This document shows positions 54,177-63,900 of a stretch of DNA of 64,000 bases, in pieces. A program made the translations under genes and the position numbers. The DNA lies in the NCBI GenBank assembly GCA_947252755.1, contig CAMXWV010000001.1, positions 62,001 to 126,000 on the forward strand, in the 5' to 3' direction. The notes under the pieces were generated by a model. It ran no database searches. It saw nothing but the letters and a program-made list of their open reading frames with translations, and was not told the DNA's origin. Each line of letters starts with the position of its first letter. The stretch's first letter is position 1. Origin of the DNA: an uncultured Dermabacter sp. (GTDB lineage: Bacteria; Actinomycetota; Actinomycetes; Actinomycetales; Dermabacteraceae).

Positions 54177-56258
54177 TCAGAACACGCGGATGCGAACGGT
54201 TGACCCCTTCGGCACACTGGTGCCTGCTGCCGTGTCCTGCGCGTACACCTGATTGAACACCGGGGCGCCCTTATCGTGGACCACCTCGGCTTTCAGCCCG
54301 GCCTTCTCCAGCTCCGCTTTGGCGTCCGCTTCGGACTTCTTGAACACGTCCGGCACTGCCACCATCTCCGGTCCCTTGGAGACCACAAGGGTGACGGTGT
54401 CCCCGCGGTGCAGTGTTCCGGAGACAGGAGACTGGCTCGCCACCGTCCCCTTTGGAGCGTTTGAGAACGCTTCGGTGGTGGTGACCGTGAGATTCGCCTG
54501 CTTGAGCGCTGCCTCGGCGTCAGCGGGGGACCGGCCCGTGACAACCGGAACCTGAATCGGTTCGCGTCCCTTGGAGGGGATCAGGGTGACCGTGGCTCCT
54601 TTCGGCAGTTCCGCTGCGTCCTGCTCCTGGCGAACTACCGCCCCTTCAGCGACCTTCTCGTCGAATGCAGGCTCCCCGGTCACCACGCGGAAGCCCGACT
54701 TCTGCAGGGCGGTGGTCGCCTCGTCCACAGTGGTGCCGCGCACGTCAGGGACAGCAAACAGCTCCTCGCCTTTGGACACGGTGATGGTGACGGTGGCGCC
54801 CCGTTTCACGGCGCTGCCGGCGGCGGGATCGGCGCTGATCACGTGGCCTTTGGGCACCTCGGGATTGAACTCTTCGACTGTGCGGGTGGAAAGGTTCTGA
54901 GCGGCGAGGACTGCTTCGGCATCAGCCAGCGGCGCCCCCGCCAGCACCGGGACCACGCGGTCTCCGCCGGGCCCCTCGCTCAAGTACCACTGGCCGCCGG
55001 CCACGCCCCACGCGGTCAGCGCCAGGATCACCGCAGCGATGGCGGTCGCTGCTGCGGGGATGGAGCGCCGCTTTCCGCTGATGTGCCGGCCCGTTCGACG
55101 CATGCGCGCCGGAAGTGAGACCCGCAGCACGGCATCCGTTTGGTCATCATCGTCCTGGCCGCCAGTATCCAGATCTGTTCCTGTCTGGCCTGGATCCGCC
55201 TGATCTGAGTCTGGCTGCTCCGGGTCCGTCTGATCCGTGTCCAGGCCTGCGGACATGATGGGGAATGCTGTTGCGGGAGCGGGGCCGACCTGCTCGGCGA
55301 GCGCGGTCAGCGCCGTCGGCGCCGGCGGCATCGTCCTGGTCAGCTTCGGAACGCCCTGTGTGGGATGGTCGGCCTCAGCCGACTGTTGCGGTGCAGCATC
55401 GAGCTGCTCAGCGCTGAGGGTGGTGATGGCTTCATCCAGAGCATCGAGCAATTCGGCAGCACGAGGCGGGCGTGACGACGGCAGGCGGGCACTGGCCCAG
55501 GTGACGATCGCGTCGATGGCGGGCGGCACCTGCGGATTCAGGCTCGACGGTGCCGGAATGTCCTCATGCGCATGCTGGTAGGCCACATGAACTGGCGATT
55601 CGCCGATGAACGGCACGCGACCGGTCAGCATCTCGAAGAGCATGATGCCCCAGGAGTACAGGTCGCTGCGGGCATCGCTGAAGCCGCGCGTGACCACTTC
55701 CGGACTCACATAGGCAACTGTGCCGAGCAGGGATCCGCTCGCATTGGTGGTCTGAGATCCGATGGCGCGCGCTAACCCGAAATCCGCCATGAGCACGGTG
55801 CCGGAGCTGCTCACCAGAACATTCTCCGGTTTGATGTCCCGGTGGATGATGCCGGACCGGTGGGCAGCGTCGATTGCTGCGAGGGTGTCCCGTCCCATGG
55901 AGAGAGCGCGGCGAAGCGTCATAGCGCCGTCACGGCGCAGCTCACTGCGGAGCGTGTGGCCCTCCACCAGCTGCATGGCAAGGTAGACGTAGCCCTGGTC
56001 TTCGCCCTGGTCGTACACCGCCACCACATGCGGGTGCGTGAGGCGGGCGGCTGAACGGGCTTCGCGTGCGAACCGGCGGATGAAGTCGGGGTCCTCCGCA
56101 AGGTGCGGATGCATGATTTTGAGCGCAACCGGCCGCTCGAGTCGCTCATCGAAACCGCGGAACACGGTAGCCATCCCGCCCCGCGCGATCATGGCATCCA
56201 CGCGATAGCGGTGGTCAAGGATGAGTCCGAGCTCAGGGGAAGTCGGCGCAGAGGTCAC
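54177..56258 (-). CDS. pknL: PknL-like Ser/Thr protein kinase with four PASTA domains
   Basis: A 693-residue membrane kinase. The N-terminal kinase domain (~14-275) has ARGGMATVFRGFD, VALKIM, HRDIKPENVL, DFGLARA and VSPEV. A Pro/Asp-rich linker with repeats such as DQTDPEQPDSDQ and one membrane helix (~400-425) follow. Four extracellular PASTA domains (~433-693) sense muropeptides or lipid II. Position matches Rv2176 (PknL), which lacks PASTA domains. GTG 56258 lies six bases after TACGCT (56270-56265). It is divergent from the Rv2175c-type gene. Confidence 0.92.
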   Translation of the reverse strand: MTSAPTSPELGLILDHRYRVDAMIARGGMATVFRGFDERLERPVALKIMHPHLAEDPDFIRRFAREARSAARLTHPHVVAVYDQGEDQGYVYLAMQLVEGHTLRSELRRDGAMTLRRALSMGRDTLAAIDAAHRSGIIHRDIKPENVLVSSSGTVLMADFGLARAIGSQTTNASGSLLGTVAYVSPEVVTRGFSDARSDLYSWGIMLFEMLTGRVPFIGESPVHVAYQHAHEDIPAPSSLNPQVPPAIDAIVTWASARLPSSRPPRAAELLDALDEAITTLSAEQLDAAPQQSAEADHPTQGVPKLTRTMPPAPTALTALAEQVGPAPATAFPIMSAGLDTDQTDPEQPDSDQADPGQTGTDLDTGGQDDDDQTDAVLRVSLPARMRRTGRHISGKRRSIPAAATAIAAVILALTAWGVAGGQWYLSEGPGGDRVVPVLAGAPLADAEAVLAAQNLSTRTVEEFNPEVPKGHVISADPAAGSAVKRGATVTITVSKGEELFAVPDVRGTTVDEATTALQKSGFRVVTGEPAFDEKVAEGAVVRQEQDAAELPKGATVTLIPSKGREPIQVPVVTGRSPADAEAALKQANLTVTTTEAFSNAPKGTVASQSPVSGTLHRGDTVTLVVSKGPEMVAVPDVFKKSEADAKAELEKAGLKAEVVHDKGAPVFNQVYAQDTAAGTSVPKGSTVRIRVF

Positions 56259-56264
56259 ATCCAC

Positions 56265-56270
56265 AGCGTA
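56265..56270 (-). promoter_or_regulatory. -10 element (TACGCT) of the kinase gene
   Basis: TACGCT, six bases, then GTG 56258 on the minus strand. Confidence 0.45.
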
Positions 56271-56298
56271 GAGAGTTCCCGTGGACCATCGGCGGATT

Positions 56299-56322
56299 GA
56301 CACTGTGCAATATCCTGGTGTC
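56299..56322 (+). promoter_or_regulatory. Promoter and inverted repeat between kinase and DNA-binding gene
   Basis: TATCCT at 56311-56316, then six bases, then GTG 56323. GACAC (56299-56303) and GTGTC (56318-56322) bracket the box as an inverted repeat with 14 bases between, a possible self-regulatory site. Confidence 0.4.
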
Positions 56323-56703
56323 GTGACTACTGAGATGACCTCCGGACCCAGCGGCAGCCTTGAAGCACTCGTAGGGGAGTGGAGCACACTGCCTGACGTG
56401 GCAGAACTGCTCGACGTGTCCATCTCGAAGGTGCATCGGCTGATCGAAGATCATCACCTGGTCCAGGTGCGCCGCAGCTCGGATCAGGTGCGCCAGGTGC
56501 CGAGCGCCTTCATCAAGGACGGCGAGGTGGTCCATCACCTGCGCGGCACGATTATGGTGCTCCAGGACCAGGGGCTGCGTCCCGAGGAGATTGTGGAATG
56601 GCTGTTCACGGAGGATGATTCGCTGCCGGGCCGCCCGATCGACCAGCTCCGAGCCGGGCAGCGCGGCGAAGTGCGCCGCCGGGCGCAGTCGCTCATCCTC
56701 TGA
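56323..56703 (+). CDS. Rv2175c-type winged helix DNA-binding protein
   Basis: A 126-residue protein with a helix-turn-helix (LPDVAELLDVSISKVHRLIEDH) and a C-terminal Rv2175c domain (LRGTIMVLQDQGLRPEEIVEWLF). In M. tuberculosis Rv2175c binds DNA and is phosphorylated by PknL near its N-terminus. Here the N-terminus also holds several Thr/Ser residues (TTEMTSGPSGS). The gene starts 64 bp from the divergent kinase gene. Start GTG 56323 is set by the -10 box; ATG 56335 is an alternative. Confidence 0.9.
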   Translation: MTTEMTSGPSGSLEALVGEWSTLPDVAELLDVSISKVHRLIEDHHLVQVRRSSDQVRQVPSAFIKDGEVVHHLRGTIMVLQDQGLRPEEIVEWLFTEDDSLPGRPIDQLRAGQRGEVRRRAQSLIL

Positions 56704-56755
56704 ACCGCGCAGGACATCCCCGCCGGATGTTCATCCGCCGTGGTCGGGGACGAGC

Positions 56756-57841
56756 TCAGAGCGCCGTCGCCTCGTTCAGCAGCTCCTCCAACAGCGCAGC
56801 GCCTTCCTGACCGGTGAGCGGACGCACCCTGGATTCCAGGGCGTGGCGTGCAGCATCGGCCTCCTGTCGCACGTCTGTCTCAGATCGCTGCCTGGCCCCC
56901 GTGTCGGTGAAGATCTGCCGCACGCTGTCCACGTCCGCTGGTGAAGCGTGCGCATTGCCGATGATCCTCTGCAGCTCAGCGCGCTGCCTCGCGTCTGCGT
57001 GGTCGAGGGCGTGCGCGAGCAGAGTGGTGCGCTTGCCTTCGGTGATATCGCTGCTGGCAGGCTTTCCGATCGCGCCCTGATCTCCGAACACGCCGAGCAG
57101 ATCATCACGCAGTTGGAATGCGGTGCCGAGCGGCACTGCCACGGCTGAGAGAGCTTCCAACAGCTCCGGGTCAGCTCCGAGCTGGGCTGCTCCCAGCAGA
57201 AGGGGTCGCAGCACCGTGTATGGAACGGTCTTCCACCGGGTGACCGTGAGGGAGGCTTCGCGCATCGATGGTGCTGAGGTGAAGCCGCCCATCTGGTTGA
57301 GGATGTCCAGGTACTGCCCGGCCATCACCTCGGTGCGCACCAGATCGAACTGGCGGCGCGGCTCAGGGCCGCTGAGTGCGCGTGCGGCAAGCTGCTCCGC
57401 CCAGGAGAGTGCGAGGTCGCCGAGGATGACCGCCGTGGCGAGACCGAAGTCGGCTGGTTCGCCCACCAGTGCCTGTTCCCGATGCCATGCGGCCGCGCCT
57501 TCGTGGACGGCCGGCCGCCCTCGGCGCGTGGGGGAGTTGTCGATCACATCATCGTGCATGAGCGCGGCTGCCTGTACGAGCTCGATTGCTCCGCCCAGCG
57601 TGAGCAGTCCATCCGCGTGATCAGAGCTGACCCTGTTCCAGCCGCCTGCTGCGGCGCTGCCGCCGGCCACGACGAACAGTGGGCGCAGCAGCTTCCCGCC
57701 GGCGAAGAACTGTTCAAGCGTCTGTGTGAGCACGGTCAGCTCAGGAGCGATGGGAGCGAGGATGCGGTGCTGCTCAGCCACGAACCCGATCACCGTCTGC
57801 TCGATGCGGTCTCGGATCTCGGGCAGGGGTGAGGGGGTCAC
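56756..57841 (-). CDS. Polyprenyl diphosphate synthase (geranylgeranyl-type)
   Basis: A 361-residue trans-isoprenyl diphosphate synthase. FARM is in LMHDDVIDNSPTRRGRPAVH and SARM in FQLRDDLLGVFGD; GGKLLRPLF begins the fold. It lengthens isoprenoid diphosphates for menaquinone, carotenoid or polyprenol synthesis. The chain length cannot be told from sequence alone. GTG 57841 has AAAGGACC upstream. Rv2173 (idsA2) occupies the same place in mycobacteria. Confidence 0.92.
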   Translation of the reverse strand: MTPSPLPEIRDRIEQTVIGFVAEQHRILAPIAPELTVLTQTLEQFFAGGKLLRPLFVVAGGSAAAGGWNRVSSDHADGLLTLGGAIELVQAAALMHDDVIDNSPTRRGRPAVHEGAAAWHREQALVGEPADFGLATAVILGDLALSWAEQLAARALSGPEPRRQFDLVRTEVMAGQYLDILNQMGGFTSAPSMREASLTVTRWKTVPYTVLRPLLLGAAQLGADPELLEALSAVAVPLGTAFQLRDDLLGVFGDQGAIGKPASSDITEGKRTTLLAHALDHADARQRAELQRIIGNAHASPADVDSVRQIFTDTGARQRSETDVRQEADAARHALESRVRPLTGQEGAALLEELLNEATAL

Positions 57842-57997
57842 AGCTCGGTCCTTTCGCTCTCTGTGCGTGGCCGGGACGGCCGATGCGCACTGACCCAGTC
57901 TACTCAGGGGGCGGTGTGCCCGAGTCTTCCCAGTTCGCGTGATTCGAGTGCGTTCATCCAGTTCGGAGCGGTAGCGTGAGCGTGTTGGAGTCCGCCC

Positions 57998-58450
57998 GTG
58001 AAAGGCCACAGCATGATCGTGATGGTTGCGTTCGCCCCCGGTGCGCAGGCTGAAGCCGCGCTGGCTGCCGGCATCCGAGAAGCGCATCGCCGGCACTGGG
58101 ATTTCGTTATCGCCTCGCATGCCTTCCATGACTCCGAGCACGGGCTGATGACGGCAGAGCGCACCCAGGTGGTCCAGTCTCTGGCGCGGGCGCTCTCCTT
58201 GGCCACACCCGAAGAACGGCAGTATTTCGAATCGATCGATCTGAATATCGACGAGTCCGCTCAGGCAGACGTTGGGGAGTTTCTGCTGGAGGCGGCCGCG
58301 AAGCGCAAAGCTGAGCTGCTGGTCCTAGGGCTGCGCGGCAAGCCTCAAAGCGGCAAGCTGCATCTGGGAAGTTCGGTTCGGCGTGTTCTGCTCGGTGCGC
58401 CGTGCCCGGTGCTCGTGGTGAAGACAGACACCCTGACCCGCGGGTCCTGA
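57998..58450 (+). CDS. Universal stress protein (UspA family)
   Basis: A 150-residue single Usp domain. The C-terminal part has LVLGLRGKPQSGKLHLGSSVRRVLLGAPCPVLVV, close to the ATP-binding G-2X-G-9X-G(S/T) motif. The first beta strand is MIVMVAFAPG. The GTG at 57998 has GGAG nearby; ATG 58013 is also possible. Function in the stress response is inferred from family. Confidence 0.88.
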   Translation: MKGHSMIVMVAFAPGAQAEAALAAGIREAHRRHWDFVIASHAFHDSEHGLMTAERTQVVQSLARALSLATPEERQYFESIDLNIDESAQADVGEFLLEAAAKRKAELLVLGLRGKPQSGKLHLGSSVRRVLLGAPCPVLVVKTDTLTRGS

Positions 58451-58507
58451 CCGATGATCTGGCTCACTGGGGGCTGGACAGACCAAGAGGTTCGCAGTAA
58501 AGGGCGT

Positions 58508-58513
58508 TATAAT
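58508..58513 (+). promoter_or_regulatory. Consensus -10 box (TATAAT) upstream of the sigma factor gene
   Basis: An exact TATAAT is in the sequence TTATAATTGTAAG. It would give a leader of about 125 bases before GTG 58648. No -35 consensus is seen at the usual spacing. Confidence 0.6.
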
Positions 58514-58647
58514 TGTAAGCCTTGAACGATCGCACCTGTCAGAGATGTGGACGATAGCGCTGGGCGCCGTGAGCGCTCCGAGCCCAGCGGACGAAGGCTG
58601 ATCTGCCGCCCGAGCGCACGCATGCTTCTCGAACCCGAAGGAATTCT

Positions 58648-60096
58648 GTGTCGACACCAGCCAAGAAGAACGACGACCCTGCCATTCTCGCTGACCGCCT
58701 GCTCAAGGCGTCCGGGGGCGGCAGCAGCGTTGAGTACAGCGCGCTGCGTGACGCCGCCAAAGAGCTGGGAGTCTCTCCGTATCGTGTGGCATCGCTCTCC
58801 CGTCGGATCGAAGCAACCGGCGTGGAGGTAACGGGTCGCCCGGCGTCCCGTGCAAAGAAGAAGGCGGCTGCTGCCGCTGACAAGCCCGCGGCAGCGGATG
58901 AGGGAGCCGGTCAGGCCGCCGCCCCGGTTGCGAAGGCCGCTGGGCAGCAGGAATCTGCCGAGGCGTCTGAGGATGAAGAACTCAACGAAGAGGCTGAAGT
59001 GGAGTCCGGTGTGGAGGCGGCCGCCGATGACACCGAAGAGATCGGTGAGGACGCTGAGGACGAGGAGAGCGCTGATCCTGCCAAAGCCTCCGGCGGAAAG
59101 AAGGACGAGGATGACGAGTCCGCTGGATTCAGCCTCCGCAACACCGAGGATGATGCGCCCGCCCAGCAGGTTGTGACCGCCGGAGCGACTGCGGACCCGA
59201 TCAAGGATTATCTGAAGCAGATCGGCAAGGTTGCCCTGCTCAATGCCGCCCAGGAAGTGGAGCTGGCGGAGCGGATCGAGGCCGGCCTCTACGCGGAGCA
59301 CAAGCTCAAGCAGGATGAGGGCGCCAAGCGAACGAAGGCCGGCCGTGAGCTGATGCTGATCGCTGAAGACGGCCGAGCTGCGAAGGACCACCTGCTTGAG
59401 GCGAACCTGCGGCTTGTGGTGTCCCTGGCCAAGCGGTACACCGGTCGCGGCATGCTGTTTCTGGACCTGATCCAGGAAGGCAACCTCGGCCTGATCCGCG
59501 CGGTGGAGAAGTTCGATTACGCCAAGGGCTACAAGTTCTCCACCTATGCCACGTGGTGGATCCGCCAGGCCATCACCCGCGCCATGGCTGACCAGGCTCG
59601 CACGATCCGCATCCCGGTGCACATGGTGGAGGTCATCAACAAGCTTGCTCGTGTGCAGCGCCAGATGCTGCAGGATCTGGGCCGTGAGCCCACCCCCGAA
59701 GAGCTCGCGAAGGAACTGGACATGACCCCGGAGAAAGTGGTGGAGGTTCAGAAGTACGGCCGCGAGCCGATCTCTCTGCACACCCCGCTGGGCGAAGACG
59801 GCGACAGCGAATTCGGTGATCTCATCGAGGACTCCGAGGCCGTGGTTCCCGCCGACGCCGTCTCCTTCACCCTGCTGCAGGAACAGCTTCACTCGGTGCT
59901 GGACACCCTCTCCGAGCGGGAAGCGGGTGTGGTGGCGATGCGCTTCGGTCTGGAGGACGGACAGCCCAAGACCCTGGACGAGATCGGCAAGGTGTACGGG
60001 GTGACCCGTGAACGCATCCGCCAGATCGAGTCGAAGACGATGAGCAAGCTGCGGCATCCGTCGCGCTCCCAGGTTCTGCGCGACTACCTCGACTGA
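58648..60096 (+). CDS. sigA: Primary RNA polymerase sigma factor (SigA/HrdB)
   Basis: A 482-residue group 1 sigma factor. The N-terminal ~170 residues are Ala/Glu/Asp-rich. Region 1.2 ([21 protein letters not shown]), region 2 ([35 protein letters not shown]), region 3 and region 4 ([19 protein letters not shown]) follow. It recognises the -10 boxes seen throughout this window. CGAAGGAATTCT precedes GTG 58648. Confidence 0.96.
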   Translation: MSTPAKKNDDPAILADRLLKASGGGSSVEYSALRDAAKELGVSPYRVASLSRRIEATGVEVTGRPASRAKKKAAAAADKPAAADEGAGQAAAPVAKAAGQQESAEASEDEELNEEAEVESGVEAAADDTEEIGEDAEDEESADPAKASGGKKDEDDESAGFSLRNTEDDAPAQQVVTAGATADPIKDYLKQIGKVALLNAAQEVELAERIEAGLYAEHKLKQDEGAKRTKAGRELMLIAEDGRAAKDHLLEANLRLVVSLAKRYTGRGMLFLDLIQEGNLGLIRAVEKFDYAKGYKFSTYATWWIRQAITRAMADQARTIRIPVHMVEVINKLARVQRQMLQDLGREPTPEELAKELDMTPEKVVEVQKYGREPISLHTPLGEDGDSEFGDLIEDSEAVVPADAVSFTLLQEQLHSVLDTLSEREAGVVAMRFGLEDGQPKTLDEIGKVYGVTRERIRQIESKTMSKLRHPSRSQVLRDYLD

Positions 60097-60099
60097 TCC

Positions 60100-60636
60100 G
60101 TGGAGGTGACCATTCGCCGGTGCGTGCCCGAGCACGTAGCAGAGCATCGAGCGATTCAGCTCGAGATGGTCAGGGATGCGCCCACCGCATTCTGGATGAC
60201 AGCGGCCGAAGCGCTGTCGCGCACAGAAGCGGACTGGCTGCAGGAGCTCGACGAACGGATCTGCTTTCACGCGGTTGACGCCGCCGGACGCGTGATCGGT
60301 GCTCTGGACATCCTTCCGGTGCCATACACGGATGAGCATGAGCTTCCTGAGGATGCTGTGAACTTGGTGGGCATGTACGTGAGCCCATCCGCTCGCGGCA
60401 CCGGCGTGAGTTCGGCCCTCATGGCCCGAGCTCAGGAATACGCATCAGCTATGGGCAGGCCGGTGTTCTGCCTCGATGTGGCCAGCAGTGAAGCCCATGC
60501 GATCCGTGCCTATGAGCGCATGGGCTTTCGGGCGACGGGTGCTGTAGAGCCGCACCCTCGCTGCCCGGATGTTGTGTGGCGGACGTTTCGCCGCGACCCG
60601 GAGGTCAGTCCTCGATCGGCGCGGGCTCGGCGTTAA
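60100..60636 (+). CDS. GNAT family N-acetyltransferase
   Basis: A 178-residue GNAT protein with LVGMYVSPSARGTGVSSALMARA (acetyl-CoA loop, R-x-x-G-x-G/S) and IRAYERMGFRATG. It starts three bases after the sigma factor stop. The acceptor is unknown. Its 3' end overlaps the convergent DUF7455 gene by 32 bases. Confidence 0.88.
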   Translation: MEVTIRRCVPEHVAEHRAIQLEMVRDAPTAFWMTAAEALSRTEADWLQELDERICFHAVDAAGRVIGALDILPVPYTDEHELPEDAVNLVGMYVSPSARGTGVSSALMARAQEYASAMGRPVFCLDVASSEAHAIRAYERMGFRATGAVEPHPRCPDVVWRTFRRDPEVSPRSARARR

Positions 60637-60823
60637 GGCGGCCGGACTCGTCGATCACCGTGGCGGAGATCGGTCGCAGCGCATCATCGTTCGCGCGCGC
60701 ATGATGGGCGCAGAAGAGCAGCTCACCGCCGGCAGCAAGCTCATATTTGACGAACGCCTGGGCACCGCAGCGGTCGCAGCGGTCAGCCACGGTCAGGACT
60801 GGTGCTTCAAGAGTTGTGTTCAT
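60605..60823 (-). CDS. DUF7455 zinc-ribbon-like protein
   Basis: A 72-residue protein with a CDRCGAQAFVKYELAAGGELLFCAHH pattern (Cys-x2-Cys, then Cys-x2-His), a probable metal-binding site. The family sits between the main sigma factor and ParE genes across actinobacteria. ATG 60823 follows TCTAAT by six bases, indicating a leaderless message. Function unknown. Confidence 0.88.
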   Translation of the reverse strand: MNTTLEAPVLTVADRCDRCGAQAFVKYELAAGGELLFCAHHARANDDALRPISATVIDESGRLNAEPAPIED

Positions 60824-60829
60824 AGGGCC

Positions 60830-60835
60830 ATTAGA
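60830..60835 (-). promoter_or_regulatory. -10 element (TCTAAT) of the DUF7455 gene
   Basis: TCTAAT, six bases, then ATG 60823 on the minus strand. Confidence 0.45.
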
Positions 60836-60970
60836 GCAGAGTCCGCGCTGCACGGCACGCTGTGCGGCGCCGGTTCGCTCACCGCGTAGCCGAATGCCCT
60901 GCGGACGTGACCGGGCACTCACCCCGTCGCCAGGGCAGCCAAGATCCACGTCTGCGCCCAGCGAGCCGCC

Positions 60971-60976
60971 TAGAAT
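60971..60976 (+). promoter_or_regulatory. -10 element (TAGAAT) of leaderless parE
   Basis: TAGAAT, six bases (CAAAAG), then GTG 60983. Confidence 0.6.
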
Positions 60977-60982
60977 CAAAAG

Positions 60983-63118
60983 GTGACATCACCAAGCTCC
61001 AGTGCAGAAACCGCCGGCCCTCAGTCGTATGACGCACGACACCTTCAGGTGCTCGAAGGCCTTGAAGCTGTCCGCAAGCGGCCCGGCATGTACATCGGAT
61101 CCACCGACTCTCGCGGCCTCACCCACTGCCTGTGGGAGATCCTGGACAACTCCGTGGATGAGGCCCTCGGCGGGCATGGTGACCGCATCTCGATCGTGCT
61201 GCATGCGGACGCGAGCATCGAGGTGCGCGACCAAGCCCGCGGCGTGCCCATCGACAAAGAGCCCCGCACCGGTCTGACCGGTGTGGAGGTGGTGTACACC
61301 AAACTGCACGCCGGTGGAAAGTTCGGCGGCGGCTCCTATGCAGCCTCGGGCGGCCTGCACGGTGTGGGCGCCTCCGTGGTCAATGCGCTCAGCGCGCGCA
61401 TGGACGTTCAGGTGGATCGCGGGGGCAAGACCTATGCGATGAGCTTCAGCCGCGGCGTTCCCGGAACGTTCGCTGATGAGGACCCAGCGAACCCGCAGCC
61501 CGATGCCCCGTTCACCCCTGCTGACGGTCCCGCCGAACTTCAGCAGATCGGGAAAGTGAAGCGGGGAGTCACCGGCACCCGGGTGCGGTACTGGGCTGAT
61601 CAGCAGATCTTCATCAAGGGCGCGCACGTGTCCCTGGATGAGATTCAGCGTCGAGCCCGGCAGACCGCCTTCCTGGTGCCCAGCCTGCGGATCGACGTTG
61701 TGGATCAGCGGCCCGAGCGCACCCCGGAACAGCCTGAGACGAGCAGCTTTCTCTACGAAGGCGGCATCAGCGAGTTCGTCGACTACCTTGCACAGGACCA
61801 AAGGATCACCGACGTGATCCGACTGCAGGGCTCAGGCGCCTACACGGAGACCGTCCCCGTTCTGGACTCCAAGGGACAGATGGTGTCCAAGGAGGTGGAC
61901 CGCGAATGCCAGGTGGACATCGCGCTGCGCTGGGGCAGTGACTTCGACACCACCGTCCGCTCCTTCGTCAACATCGTCTCCACGCCGAAGGGCGGCACTC
62001 ACATCCAGGGGTTCGAGCAGGCCCTCACCCGCACCATCAAGACCGCGGTGGATGCCCAGGCGCGGCGGGTGAAGTTCAACGCGAAGAAGGAGAAGATCGA
62101 GAAGGACGATGTGCTGGCGGGCATCACCGCCGTGGTCACCGTTCGTCTTGAAGAGCCGCAGTTCGAAGGGCAGACCAAGGAGGTGCTCGGCACCCCAGCC
62201 GTTCGCCAGATCGTGGCGAAGGTGGTGGATGCGGAGTTGGGCCGCTTCCTCACCTCATCGAAGAAGGACGAGAAGGCGCAGGCAGCCCTTGTGGTGGACA
62301 AGGTGGTCTCGGAGATGCGGGCGCGCATCGCAGCGCGCATGCACAAAGAGGTGTCCCGCCGCAAGAATGCGCTGGAGTCCTCCACGATGCCCACCAAGCT
62401 CGCGGACTGTCGCAGCACCGATGTGGCCCGCTCGGAGCTGTTCATCGTGGAGGGAGACTCAGCCCTGGGCACCGCGAAGAACGCACGAGACTCCGAGTTC
62501 CAGGCGCTGCTGCCGATCCGCGGCAAGATCCTCAACGTGCAGAAAGCGTCTATTACGGACATGCTGAAGAACGCTGAATGCGCCGCAATCATCCAGGTGA
62601 TCGGCGCCGGCTCGGGGCGGACCTTTGATCTGGAGGCAGCCCGCTACGGCAAGATCATCATGATGAGCGACGCGGACGTGGACGGTGCGCATATCCGCAC
62701 CCTGCTGCTCACCCTTTTCCACCGCTATATGCGCCCCATGCTTGAAGAGGGCCGCATCTATGCGGCGGTTCCGCCGCTGCACCGGGTGGAGATCATTCAC
62801 GGCGGACGCAAGAAGAACGAGCTGGTCTACACCTATTCCGAACCGGAGCTGCACCAGCTGCTGAAGAAGCTCGACCGGCAGAAGAAACGCTACAAAGAGC
62901 CTATTCAGCGCTATAAGGGGCTGGGCGAAATGGATGCGGACCAGCTGGCTGATACGACGATGGACCCCGCTCAGCGGATGCTGCGGCGCGTCACCATCGC
63001 CGACGCGGAATCCGCTGACCGCATGTTCGAGCTGCTGATGGGCAGCGAGGTGGCGCCCCGCAAACAGTTCATCGTGGAAGGTGCTGATGATCTGGATCGA
63101 GAGAGGATCGACGCATGA
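60983..63118 (+). CDS. parE: Type IIA topoisomerase subunit B (ParE-like)
   Basis: A 711-residue ATPase subunit. The GHKL region has [11 protein letters not shown] and [32 protein letters not shown]. The Toprim domain has IVEGDSALG and [12 protein letters not shown]. It pairs with a ParC/GyrA-type subunit that is not in the window. Location downstream of the sigma factor gene fits actinobacterial ParE rather than GyrB. An oddity: the DxGxG ATP motif reads DQARGVP (Ala85). hisF overlaps its stop codon. Confidence 0.92.
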   Translation: MTSPSSSAETAGPQSYDARHLQVLEGLEAVRKRPGMYIGSTDSRGLTHCLWEILDNSVDEALGGHGDRISIVLHADASIEVRDQARGVPIDKEPRTGLTGVEVVYTKLHAGGKFGGGSYAASGGLHGVGASVVNALSARMDVQVDRGGKTYAMSFSRGVPGTFADEDPANPQPDAPFTPADGPAELQQIGKVKRGVTGTRVRYWADQQIFIKGAHVSLDEIQRRARQTAFLVPSLRIDVVDQRPERTPEQPETSSFLYEGGISEFVDYLAQDQRITDVIRLQGSGAYTETVPVLDSKGQMVSKEVDRECQVDIALRWGSDFDTTVRSFVNIVSTPKGGTHIQGFEQALTRTIKTAVDAQARRVKFNAKKEKIEKDDVLAGITAVVTVRLEEPQFEGQTKEVLGTPAVRQIVAKVVDAELGRFLTSSKKDEKAQAALVVDKVVSEMRARIAARMHKEVSRRKNALESSTMPTKLADCRSTDVARSELFIVEGDSALGTAKNARDSEFQALLPIRGKILNVQKASITDMLKNAECAAIIQVIGAGSGRTFDLEAARYGKIIMMSDADVDGAHIRTLLLTLFHRYMRPMLEEGRIYAAVPPLHRVEIIHGGRKKNELVYTYSEPELHQLLKKLDRQKKRYKEPIQRYKGLGEMDADQLADTTMDPAQRMLRRVTIADAESADRMFELLMGSEVAPRKQFIVEGADDLDRERIDA

Positions 63119-63900
63119 ACGTGGCAGTCCGAGTCATTCCCTGCCTGGATGTGGACGGGGGGCGCGTTGTCAAAGGCGTGAACTTTCTGAACCTGCGCGA
63201 TGCCGGGGATCCGGTGGAGCTCGCTGCCCGCTATAACGAGATGGGAGCGGATGAGATGACGTTTCTGGACGTCACCGCGTCCAGCTCCGGACGTGCCACC
63301 ATGATCGATGTGGTCCATCAGACTGCTGCTGAGCTGTTCATCCCGCTCACGGTGGGCGGCGGCGTCCGCTCCGTGGACGATGTTGATCAGCTGCTGCGAG
63401 CTGGTGCTGACAAGGTGGGCGTCAACTCTGCCGGCATCGGCCGGCCCGAGCTGATCAACGACATCGCCGACCGTTTCGGCAGCCAGGTGCTCGTCATGTC
63501 CATCGATGCCCGCCGGGTCACCGAGGACACCCCGGAGGGTGATGCACGGGACGGCAGCGGCATCGAAGTGACCACGCACGGCGGGCGCCGAGGCACCGGG
63601 ATCTGCGCGATCCGCTGGATCCGGGAGGTCACGGAGCGCGGAGCCGGTGAGATTCTGCTGAACTCCATGGATGCGGACGGAACCAGGCAGGGCTTTGATT
63701 GTGAGCTGATTCGGCTTGCCCGAGCCGCTACTTCGCTTCCGCTGATCGCGTCGGGCGGGGCGGGGGCCGCGGAGCATTTCCCGCCCGCGGTGGACGCGGG
63801 AGCGGACGCTGTTCTCGCTGCGAGCATCTTCCATTTTCAGGAAGTGACGATTGCCGAGGTCAAGCAGGCTTTGCGCGATGCGGGGCACACGGTCCGGTGA
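63115..63900 (+). CDS. hisF: Imidazole glycerol phosphate synthase cyclase subunit
   Basis: A 261-residue TIM barrel that makes imidazole glycerol phosphate and AICAR in histidine synthesis. Catalytic Asp residues are in [14 protein letters not shown] and [13 protein letters not shown]. The repeated half-barrel phosphate sites are VGGGVRS and [10 protein letters not shown] 63115 overlaps the parE stop (ATGA). hisH, its glutaminase partner, is not in the window, so the his genes are dispersed. Confidence 0.96.
   Translation: MNVAVRVIPCLDVDGGRVVKGVNFLNLRDAGDPVELAARYNEMGADEMTFLDVTASSSGRATMIDVVHQTAAELFIPLTVGGGVRSVDDVDQLLRAGADKVGVNSAGIGRPELINDIADRFGSQVLVMSIDARRVTEDTPEGDARDGSGIEVTTHGGRRGTGICAIRWIREVTERGAGEILLNSMDADGTRQGFDCELIRLARAATSLPLIASGGAGAAEHFPPAVDAGADAVLAASIFHFQEVTIAEVKQALRDAGHTVR

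Noticed and set aside
58507..60339. 610-codon open frame antisense to the sigma factor gene
   Set aside because: Long antisense frames are normal in high-GC genes. It has no recognisable domain and lies exactly over a conserved gene.
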